Positions 17,338 through 24,163 of a stretch of 64,000 bases of DNA are shown in pieces (position 1 is the stretch's first letter; the number at the start of each line of letters is the position of its first letter). Source of the stretch: Bradyrhizobium lablabi. Lineage in GTDB: Bacteria; Pseudomonadota; Alphaproteobacteria; Rhizobiales; Xanthobacteraceae. The stretch covers positions 225,349 to 289,348 of the forward strand of contig NZ_JAFCJK010000009.1 in NCBI RefSeq assembly GCF_018131005.1, given 5' to 3'. Made by a program: the position numbers and the translations under genes. The notes under the pieces are model-generated. The model did no database searches, was not told the origin of the DNA, and worked only from the letters and a program-made list of their open reading frames with translations.

Positions 17338-18306
17338 TCATTCGATAACCTTATCAGCACGAATGATGACCGGTTCTGGTATCGATAAGTTCAGCAACTT
17401 TGCAGTCTTGAGGTTAAGTACCAATTCAAATTTGGTAGGTCGTTCGACTGGCATGTTGGCGGGGTTCACGCCCTTAAATATTCTATCTACGTATTGCGCT
17501 GATCGCCTGAACATGGCCGACAAGCTTGGACCGTAACTTGCCAATCCACCGGCCTCAACATACTCGCTGATTTGATAGATTGCCGGGATTGGAACGGTAT
17601 TGGCAAGATCAACAATCTTTCGCCGAATTGGATCGGCGAGCACGAACACAGCGTCACACTGTTCTCTTCTGACATCCTGAAACGCTCGCTCCAGATCGGC
17701 GGGAGTTAGCGCAACAACAGGAACCGTTGATAACCCGACGGTAGGCGCGGCTGCGCGCGATACCTCATACAGCCCTTGGTGGGTAGGATTTGACGACATC
17801 AACACAGCAATCTTTCTGGCGGTCGGAAGCATTGCGCTGATCACGTCAAAGATCTTGGTAGTGGTGTCGCCGTACATATTGGCTAAGCCGGTTATGTTGC
17901 CTCCGGGATGAGCAAGGCTTTTCACAAAACCGGACCCTACGGGATCAGTCGCAGGTGTCATCACAATGGGAATGGTCGATGTTGCTCGCTGCGCAGCGGC
18001 TATCGCCGGTGTTGAAACAGTAACAAGCGCGTCGGGACGAAGTGCAATGAGTTCACCAACCAACGCAGGCAACCGGTCATTTTGTCCCTCAGCTTGCCGC
18101 TTGTCGATAATGAGGTTCTTGCCTTCGATATAACCGAGAGTGCTCAACTCTTGTCTAAATACCTCAAACAGGTTGATGTCTGGACTAACTATGAAGCCGG
18201 GCGTTAGATACCCAATTCGCCAGATTTTCTCCGGTTGCGACCACCCGACCTTCGGCAAAGTAATGGCCCCGCCTGCAAGAGCCGCAATAAACTCTCGTCG
18301 TCTCAT
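17338..18306 (-). CDS. ABC transporter substrate-binding protein (PF04392-type), orphan
   Basis: 322 aa from the ATG at 18306, where MRRREFIAALAGGAI gives a twin-arginine-type signal; an upstream alternative at 18336 is unlikely. Family strings: 'GYIEGKNLIIDKR', 'TSTIPIVMTPATDPVGSGFV', 'AHPGGNITGLANMYGD', 'RPTKFELVLNLKTAKLL'. It is a paralogue of the protein at 13478-14473, and again no permease or ATPase is nearby. It lies where the body of the relic ligase copy would be expected, so it seems to have replaced it. Confidence 0.9.
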   Translation of the reverse strand: MRRREFIAALAGGAITLPKVGWSQPEKIWRIGYLTPGFIVSPDINLFEVFRQELSTLGYIEGKNLIIDKRQAEGQNDRLPALVGELIALRPDALVTVSTPAIAAAQRATSTIPIVMTPATDPVGSGFVKSLAHPGGNITGLANMYGDTTTKIFDVISAMLPTARKIAVLMSSNPTHQGLYEVSRAAAPTVGLSTVPVVALTPADLERAFQDVRREQCDAVFVLADPIRRKIVDLANTVPIPAIYQISEYVEAGGLASYGPSLSAMFRRSAQYVDRIFKGVNPANMPVERPTKFELVLNLKTAKLLNLSIPEPVIIRADKVIE

Positions 18307-18644
18307 GGGCTTCGCCCTCACGTGCAGCCCCGGCAATAATTACACCCCTACCCGAAGCCCGTACATCGCTGACACTGGGTTAAGCTGCGGAACTCGGTTC
18401 GCTGAGAGTCCTTCGGCGGCAGCGCTAACTGTGCGCCGATCGGCCGGCCGAGATAGCTCTCGATGAAATCGCGGAGCGCGTCGGACACCTCAAGACCCTC
18501 GGCGACGATCCGCCACTCCAGATCATGGGCCACTTCGGCGGATGCGTCGCGCGCCCAGGCCTCGGCCGGGTTGAAGGCGACTATCCGCAGCACATGATCG
18601 TATTGGCCCGTGAGCAGCTCGTCGATGAGAGTCGGGCAGTCACC

Positions 18645-19090
18645 AAGCAGCGTGAGCGTACCAGATGTAGCCTCTGGCTCCCCAAGATGTAGAAACAGGC
18701 AAGCCATTATGGAACCAGTACCGCTGCCACGGCATCCGGCTTGCGGCGCTGACCCGCAGGGCTGATACCTCCCCAACATGCGTTAGACAGGAGGGAGACG
18801 ATGGGACAAGATCGTGACATTCTAATACTTTCATGGCTCGCGCGTCAGCCAGAAGGGTCTGCCTACGCTGACGAAATTCCCCTTGGGCCTACGGAGGAAG
18901 AGCTTGCATCGCTTGTGCGGCGAGAGCTCATTTCGCGGGTCAAGGCGGGTGGTAAAAATAAATATGTGATCACTCGGGAAGGCAGGCAATTTCAAGAAGG
19001 CGATTAATCGCCCGACCCGTTTCCAGAACGCGCTGTCACCCGTTTCGGTTTCGGCAAAACGGTTCCGCGTCCACACTACTCCCTAGTGTG
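18645..19090. mobile_element. 446-bp insertion bounded by AGTCACC direct repeats
   Basis: The insertion interrupts the companion-gene relic. The 7-base sequence AGTCACC is present at both edges (18638-18644 and 19091-19097), as expected of a target-site duplication. The right end is a perfect 7-bp hairpin CACACTA-CTCCC-TAGTGTG (19072-19090) that stops exactly at the boundary. No clear terminal inverted repeat was found at the left end. It carries one small gene on the plus strand and no transposase. Confidence 0.5.
18801..19007 (+). CDS. Small winged-helix-like protein carried by the insertion
   Basis: 68 aa with a strong ribosome-binding site, AGGAGGGAGACG, directly before the ATG. 'DILILSWLARQPEGSAYADE' is followed by 'LASLVRRELISRVKAGGKNK' and 'YVITREGRQF', which fits a winged helix with a beta wing. 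Probably DNA-binding. It is the only gene of the 446-bp insertion, so it could regulate or be the cargo of a non-autonomous element. Confidence 0.6.
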   Translation: MGQDRDILILSWLARQPEGSAYADEIPLGPTEEELASLVRRELISRVKAGGKNKYVITREGRQFQEGD

Positions 19091-19261
19091 AGTCACCTCA
19101 TCGGTCTCACGGAAGGCCGCGCCGCTCGTGAAGTCCTCAAGCACGAGGTAGAAGGTTCGATCCAGCCGGTCGTTCGGAATGATGGAGGGAGCCTGACCCA
19201 TACGCAAAACTCCATGAACCGGAGCCAAAGGTATGGGCGGCGAGGCGCTTAAAGCGAGTCT

Positions 19262-19561
19262 TTAACGTTGCCCAGAATGGTACTGGGCTCTTTCTTCCGG
19301 AGTCGGGGCTCGATCTCGAATGCAAAGTTTGCCACCACCGTGCATTCCCTTGATATTACGCACGTGCCAACCCGGTCTGACGTAGTGGTGGCGGTTCATG
19401 TCCTCTTCCTGCCAACCTGGCTTCGGATGGCCGACTCTGACGCCACTATTGCAATAGCAATAGACGCCAACAGGCGTGTTGTGCGTGCAAGGAGCTGTCC
19501 CGACAGCGGCGGATACGGGGCCGCCGGCAAACAAGAACAGTAGAATGAGAGTCACTCTCAT
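19262..19561 (-). CDS. Small secreted protein, unknown
   Basis: 99 aa. The ATG at 19561 follows GGAGGG with good spacing and begins a signal peptide (MRVTLILLFLFAGGPVSAA). The mature part has four cysteines and is rich in His, Gly and Pro ('NRHHYVRPGWHVRNIKGMHG'). Predicted periplasmic or secreted, perhaps disulfide-bonded or metal-binding. Family not recognised. Confidence 0.65.
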   Translation of the reverse strand: MRVTLILLFLFAGGPVSAAVGTAPCTHNTPVGVYCYCNSGVRVGHPKPGWQEEDMNRHHYVRPGWHVRNIKGMHGGGKLCIRDRAPTPEERAQYHSGQR

Positions 19562-19630
19562 GGGAAACACTGCCCTCCGCAATTCATAAAAAATATTGAT
19601 TAAGTTCCCAAGAAAGCAACCGCCTGTCAA

Positions 19631-19905
19631 TTGCTCAACTCAGGGTTATTTGTCCGGTCGGATTCTACTTGTATCGTCGCGTTACTGATGGCGAGTTTTC
19701 CGGGCGTTGCATCGGCGCAGGTGGACTGCGGCGCGATACCCCGAAGACCGGCGCGCACCGACTGCTACCGCGGTCTAAACCAGTATCTATCATGGACAAT
19801 CGGACCTTGCCGCTGCGAGAGCGCGCGGGCAAGCCGAGGCCGCTTGGTTTCGGGAAATTACCGGAACAGGCCTTCCGAAACACAAACCACATCGGCAACG
19901 ATATG
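19631..19905 (+). pseudogene. Secreted small protein, frameshifted
   Basis: The first part encodes a signal peptide and 'AQVDCGAIPRRPARTDCYRG' up to about 19778. The original frame then loses sense, while a shifted frame gives 'SIYHGQSDLAAARARGQAE' and 'AAWFREITGTGLPKHK'. Together these match a small Bradyrhizobium exported protein with an N-terminal CGAIP...C motif and a charged helix (recalled). One inserted base near 19778 explains it. Confidence 0.55.
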
Positions 19906-20059
19906 AGCTCAGGCCATTCCCGCGCAGCAGTCCGGGAAGTCGCACAGATCGGTCGTGCTTCCGTTTGTCGGCCGCTGACAAGTTAGTCCGACAGCTATCG
20001 CCTCCGCGTGTGGGACGTTCGGCCAGCCTCGGGCCAACCAATGGTGTGGCAGGACGATG

Positions 20060-20356
20060 TCAACCGTTGCCGCCGCCCTCGACAATCTGCCTGATCGTGA
20101 TCCTGAGATCGCCGCCGTCCTCGCCGTCGTGGGACTGCGGCGCGCGGCCCCAGCCGCGATCCAGCAGGATGCTCGCCGCCGACACGCGCGCCGCCGGTGG
20201 CACTGCCTCTTGGCTGACGATGCCCGCAAGCACCTTAATGCATAGCTCGGTGTGCCCCCGCGCCAGCGACCGCAAATCGGTTGGTATTTTCTTTCGGGAC
20301 AATGACTTGCGGGGTGAGCCTACCCCCTCCTGTTGGCGCAGGCATCGGGCCCGCAT
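20060..20356 (-). CDS. Hypothetical protein of phage/mobile-element type
   Basis: Up to 98 aa. The segment 'TDLRSLARGHTELCIKVLAG', 'PAARVSAASILLDRGWGRAP' and 'GGDLRITIRQIVEGG' resembles small proteins found beside terminase-like genes in rhizobial prophages (recalled). The start is uncertain; codons after 20320 look genuine. No neighbouring phage gene is intact, so it is probably a survivor of a lost element. Confidence 0.5.
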   Translation of the reverse strand: MRARCLRQQEGVGSPRKSLSRKKIPTDLRSLARGHTELCIKVLAGIVSQEAVPPAARVSAASILLDRGWGRAPQSHDGEDGGDLRITIRQIVEGGGNG

Positions 20357-20543
20357 CCGGCGCGGCGACAGTCACCCACATAATCTAGCACAAAAGAGAT
20401 GTACCTCCTGACAGAAGTGCGCGTCCTGCGTTTTTTACAGATCGGCCCTAACAATAGGGCTGGCCGCGTTCTACGTGATGCAAGCGAGGTCGGCGGGGTC
20501 GGCCCGTCTCCGACCCGGCCGATGGCCCCACTGTGGGAGCCAT

Positions 20544-20597
20544 GATCCAGATCAACGCCGTGGCCCGGCGGATCCAGATCAACGCCGTGGCCCGGCG
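20544..20597. repeat. Perfect 27-bp tandem duplication
   Basis: GATCCAGATCAACGCCGTGG plus CCCGGCG occurs twice head to tail (20544-20570 and 20571-20597). In one frame it duplicates nine residues, QINAVARRI, in a short plus-strand ORF that ends in SLKEFAL. It is a simple slippage or recombination duplication, probably in a decayed gene. Confidence 0.8.
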
Positions 20598-20701
20598 GTC
20601 GCTCAAGGAATTCGCGCTTTAAGTTGCTCAACCCGTTTTTCCGCGCTGGACGCTTCTGGGTCGCCGTCGCTTCCTGTTCGGTGATTGAGGGCATGTCACC
20701 A

Positions 20702-21274
20702 ATGAACCGCTGTCTTGCTGCTTTCGCAATCGCCATAAGCTTGTTCACCCCAATTGCGCACGCCAACGACGCCTTGGAAGCCAAGGTGCGGGCCTACGTT
20801 CCGGTCGTCTCCCTCGCCAAGGTATGTGACATAAGGATCAATGACGCCACCTCGGGTGACCACCGCGCCATGCTCGAAGCAGCGAAATCTGACCCGGACG
20901 CCAACAAACTCGCCTACCGCCTCCATTACGAAACGCAGACGGCCTACATCAAGGCCCGCGACGGAGGTCAACGGGTCGCCTTCTGCAAGGACTTCATCAC
21001 AGCCAACAGCAAATACGCCAAAGCGCGCTTCACCGCCGTGGTCGAGGGCCACATGAGTGACGTCAGCACTAGTGTGCAGAAGGCGATTGCCCACAACGTC
21101 TGCGGTGCGCCCCCCGTCAAGCTGTCCAAGGCCGACTGGAAACCGTACGCGCTTATCAAAAAGATGCTTCAGACCGAGCAAAAGTTGGCCAAGGAAAACG
21201 CCGAGACGAACGGCTGGAACGTCAACGAGGAAACGACAGCGGTCACAGAACAGTTCTGCGCGGCGATGCGGTGA
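20702..21274 (+). CDS. Periplasmic/secreted hypothetical protein
   Basis: 190 aa. The ATG at 20702 lies about 10 nt after GAGGG and starts a signal peptide (MNRCLAAFAIAISLFTPIAH); an in-frame ATG at 20693 is the alternative. The mature protein is mainly alpha-helical, with four cysteines (KVCDIR, AFCKDF, NVCGAP, EQFCAA) likely to form two disulfides. I do not recognise the family. Monocistronic. Confidence 0.65.
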   Translation: MNRCLAAFAIAISLFTPIAHANDALEAKVRAYVPVVSLAKVCDIRINDATSGDHRAMLEAAKSDPDANKLAYRLHYETQTAYIKARDGGQRVAFCKDFITANSKYAKARFTAVVEGHMSDVSTSVQKAIAHNVCGAPPVKLSKADWKPYALIKKMLQTEQKLAKENAETNGWNVNEETTAVTEQFCAAMR

Positions 21275-21488
21275 CTGGTACGGCATCGATCTGAAAGACT
21301 TTCCAATGCTAGCCTGCGCAAACTTGAACACGAGATCGAAAAACTGGCATGCTCCGAGTTGATTGGGCCATTTGGCGCAACAGGCGTTGCAAATCGTCCC
21401 GGGCTGGATCCTTGTCACTGGGCAGCTTTCCTGTGCCGCGTCCCACTGCCTGCCGCGTTCCGGCCGACACCTCTCGGCATGCAACTTC

Positions 21489-21504
21489 TTAACCAACCGT
21501 TAAC
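21489..21504. promoter_or_regulatory. CtrA-type binding box TTAA-N7-TTAAC
   Basis: TTAACCAACCGTTAAC matches the CtrA consensus TTAA-N7-TTAA exactly, 56 nt upstream of the coiled-coil protein start at 21560. CtrA is the cell-cycle response regulator of alphaproteobacteria. The match suggests cell-cycle control of that gene. Confidence 0.55.
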
Positions 21505-21559
21505 CATAGCTATTCATGATGCTGCTCTTGTGTGTGTGTTGGCGACGAGCTTGAACTGC

Positions 21560-22036
21560 ATGGCGCAGAGCAATTCCAGAACGCCAGCTGGAGGGGATGA
21601 GGACGTCCTTCCCTCACCGCTGGCACCAGACCAGGGAGCAACAGCCCTCGATCTGGTGTATCAAGCGGCCGACGCCTTCCGCAATATGGAAGAGCATGCT
21701 CGCAAGACCGAAGCCCGCGCCCAATCGCTTTGCAGCAGCGCCTTAGAAAGATTGCGGCTTGCAGAAATCCGAGCTGAGTCCGCCGAGCGGGCGCAACGTG
21801 AACTCATCATCACCGCCGAACATAAGCTGCAATATGCGTGCAAAGCACTAGAACAGGCCCGGTCTTGTATTGAAGCCCAGAAGGATAAGCTGACGGCAGT
21901 AGAACTTCGTGCCGAAGTGGCTGAAGCCGAAGCGAGACAAGCCAAGGAAGCGCTCGCGCTTGTTGAAGAAGCAATTCGCAAGCGTCTGCTTTGCGCAAAC
22001 CCGAATGCCGATGGCAGGTTGACAGCGGTAGCCTGA
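21560..22036 (+). CDS. Coiled-coil protein, unknown function
   Basis: 158 aa from the ATG at 21560; longer in-frame starts upstream lie before the CtrA-type box and are disfavoured. From residue 35 to 140 the sequence is one long heptad-rich, Ala/Glu/Arg-rich coiled coil ('AEIRAESAERAQRELI', 'AVELRAEVAEAEARQAKEAL') with an 'ATALDLVYQAADAFRN' helix before it. No membrane segment. A recurrent Bradyrhizobium protein type of unknown role (recalled). Confidence 0.7.
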   Translation: MAQSNSRTPAGGDEDVLPSPLAPDQGATALDLVYQAADAFRNMEEHARKTEARAQSLCSSALERLRLAEIRAESAERAQRELIITAEHKLQYACKALEQARSCIEAQKDKLTAVELRAEVAEAEARQAKEALALVEEAIRKRLLCANPNADGRLTAVA

Positions 22037-22107
22037 TCCATTGCGGCTGCCATGGACCACGCGCCGCGTCACCCGCGCGCGTCTATTCAAAATGACAGAG
22101 CCAAGCG

Positions 22108-22123
22108 GTAACTAACTATTAAC
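22108..22123. promoter_or_regulatory. Imperfect CtrA-type box GTAA-N7-TTAAC
   Basis: GTAACTAACTATTAAC differs from the CtrA consensus at one base and lies 82 nt upstream of the 68-aa gene at 22205. Confidence 0.35.
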
Positions 22124-22204
22124 CAAGTTGGATTATCTGAAGACTTGGGCATTCGGGGCGCGTGTGCTGGCTTGCGGGCCAGCCGGTAGTGTAGGCGTGG
22201 ACCC

Positions 22205-22411
22205 ATGGCCCTTGACCCGGAAGAGTTCGTCACCCTGACAAATCACGGCTCGATGAAACTGCGCGCGGCAGTATTGCGCGCGATGACGTTGCTGCCCAAG
22301 GAACGCAAGCGGACAACAATCGTCCGCGAGGGTGAACCGGCGATCCTGAATTTCGAGCAGATCAAGAACCTTGCGGCGCAGTGGGACGAACGGCTCGTGC
22401 CAATCGACTGA
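22205..22411 (+). CDS. Small hypothetical protein, 68 aa
   Basis: ATG at 22205. The protein is helical, with 'FVTLTNHGSMKLRAAVLRAM' and 'KERKRTTIVREGEPAILNFEQ'. No family is recognised; no signal or membrane segment. The composition and clean ends favour a real gene. Confidence 0.55.
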   Translation: MALDPEEFVTLTNHGSMKLRAAVLRAMTLLPKERKRTTIVREGEPAILNFEQIKNLAAQWDERLVPID

Positions 22412-22619
22412 CTAATTTCGCTGTGCTGGTTTCAATCGGGCCGCCCCCAAGAGGCGGCTCGTGCACGACCCGTCACGCGCCTCCTCACATAATGGTGGGG
22501 CCGTGCTTTTGATCTCTCACAGTGCTACGTCCGATCATCGCGACTAGTCGCGCCGCGTCGTCATTGGTAGACTTGCCGCGCGCTGTGGCAGCATGTTTTG
22601 GCGGGCGTCAACCACGGCA

Positions 22620-23094
22620 CTGCTTTCGCAAGTCGCCACAAGCTTGCGCGCGGGCGTGTCGAGGCCATGAAGGTCATCTGGATTGAGTCAAGGGCCGAGT
22701 ATCATAGCGAGTTCGTGAACTTCGAGCCGATGATGGCGTGGCCGAAGCCGGTCCAGAAGCCGCATCCGCCGGTCATCGTGGCGGCGCCTTCCCGTACGGC
22801 GTACGGCGGGCCCTGCGCTGCGGCAAACGGCCGGATGCCTCACCGCTCTCGCGCCCAGTACGCGGACGTGCAGCCCTGCTGCCGAAGTTCCGCGAGATGG
22901 CGACTGAGACGCGCCGCGATCTCGCGTCGGTACCGATCACGATCTGGGGCGCGAAGGAGAATCTGGACCTACTCAAGCGCGACCGCGACGACGGTTTCTC
23001 ACGCGTGGTCGTCAGCCTCGATTCCGACAAGGGAGATAAGATGCTGCCGGCGCTCGATCGCTCGGCGAATTTGATCCGCCAGCCCGGTAGCTAA
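22620..23094 (+). pseudogene. Relic of an LLM-class F420-dependent oxidoreductase
   Basis: Two frames together give family text: 'MKVIWIESRAEYHSEFVNFE' and 'PMMAWPKPVQKPHPPVIV' in one, then 'LPKFREMATETRRDLASVPI' and 'RDRDDGFSRVVVSLDSD' in another, ending at 23094. The F/Y-E-P...PKPVQKPHPP block is diagnostic of LLM flavin/F420 oxidoreductases. The N-terminal half is missing and a frameshift lies near 22790. Confidence 0.7.
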
Positions 23095-23098
23095 GAGG

Positions 23099-24052
23099 TT
23101 ACACGAGCGGCAAGACCTCAGCCCTGAATTTCTGCATGGTCGCGAGGACTTCATCCGCTGCAGACCCACCGAATCCAAAATCGATGCAGCCAACACCCAT
23201 GTCGCGCAGCGCGCGGATATCGGCGGCAAGCAGCGCCGGCGAACCGGCGAACAGACGATGTTCGCCGTCACTGGCCTGCGGTGGCGCGGTCTCGCCGAAC
23301 ACCGTAACCCGCAAGCCTAAGGCCACCACCTTAGGATCGCGACCCGCCTCAGTGACCATCTTGCGCAGGCGCGCCGCCTGGGTCTTGAAACGCGTCAAGC
23401 TATCGAGCGGATTCTGCGGGTTGGTACCGATCGGATACCAGGCATCGCCGAGGCGAGCAGCTCGCCGCAACGCCGGGCCGCTCTCGCCTCCGACCCAGAT
23501 GGGCGGATGCGGCTTCTGCACGGGCTTCGGCGCGAAACCGATATTGGAGAACCGGACGTGCTTGCCATCGAATTTCGGCGCACCCTTCGTCCAGAGCTCA
23601 ACGAAGGCGCGCACATATTCGTCGGTCACCGTTCCGCGCGCATCGAAGTCCGGCGCGTCGATGGCCTCGAACTCCTCGCGCATCCAGCCCGCACCGATAC
23701 CGAGCGTCAGCCGGCCACCCGAGAGCACGTCGATGGTCGAGAGGATCTTGGCGGTCAACACGGCCGGGCGATGCGGCACCACCATCACGGAGGTTACGAG
23801 ACGCAGCCGTGTCGTTTTCGCGGCGATCCAGGCGATCTCCGTCAGCTGTTCGTGCCGCTCGCCGCGGGTGCCGCTGGGGAACTCCCCGGAGGCGCTGTAG
23901 GGATATTCGGCCGCGATCGACGTCGGGATCACAACGTGGTCGCTGAACGTTGCATAGTCGAAGCCCATCGCCTCGCCGCCGACCACGATCTTCGCAAGGT
24001 TGTCCGCGGCCGACAGGGGTCCGGCGGTCGGTGCGTTGAAACCAATCAGCAT
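23099..24052 (-). CDS. LLM-class F420-dependent oxidoreductase
   Basis: 317 aa, luciferase-like TIM-barrel monooxygenase fold. Signature text includes 'AVLTAKILSTIDVLSGGRLT' and 'LGIGAGWMREEFEAI', the PKPVQKPHPPIWVGG strand, and a C-terminal 'GVGCIDFGFGG'. AAGGACG precedes the ATG at 24052. Family members use reduced F420 (or FMNH2) to reduce or oxygenate organic substrates. Divergent transcription from the FO-synthase gene, 111 nt away, and the rest of the locus favour F420. Substrate unknown. Confidence 0.85.
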   Translation of the reverse strand: MLIGFNAPTAGPLSAADNLAKIVVGGEAMGFDYATFSDHVVIPTSIAAEYPYSASGEFPSGTRGERHEQLTEIAWIAAKTTRLRLVTSVMVVPHRPAVLTAKILSTIDVLSGGRLTLGIGAGWMREEFEAIDAPDFDARGTVTDEYVRAFVELWTKGAPKFDGKHVRFSNIGFAPKPVQKPHPPIWVGGESGPALRRAARLGDAWYPIGTNPQNPLDSLTRFKTQAARLRKMVTEAGRDPKVVALGLRVTVFGETAPPQASDGEHRLFAGSPALLAADIRALRDMGVGCIDFGFGGSAADEVLATMQKFRAEVLPLV

Positions 24053-24163
24053 TTGTTGCGTCCTTCATTGCTTTGCACGCGTCGATGCGACACCATGTGG
24101 CCGCCAGACGGTGGGGGCAAGCGCATCCCGCGATGACACCCCTGACGGGGGAGACGAGCGATA

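Larger units (their letters stand above)
18413..19201 (-). pseudogene. Split relic of the ligase-companion gene (copy of 59575-59898)
   Basis: The start (MGQAPSIIPNDRLDRTFYLV) is encoded from 19201 down to about 19097, and the C-terminal part ('LLTGQYDHVL...VAFNPAEAWARDASAEVAHD') from about 18644 down to 18413. Between them lie 446 foreign bases. The intact homologue at 59575-59898 runs through this point uninterrupted. The relic's stop codon has also changed (CAG in place of TAG). Confidence 0.75.

Noticed and set aside
20544..20597. Possible CRISPR-like repeat
   Set aside because: The two units are directly adjacent with no spacer and no cas genes are present; it is a simple tandem duplication.
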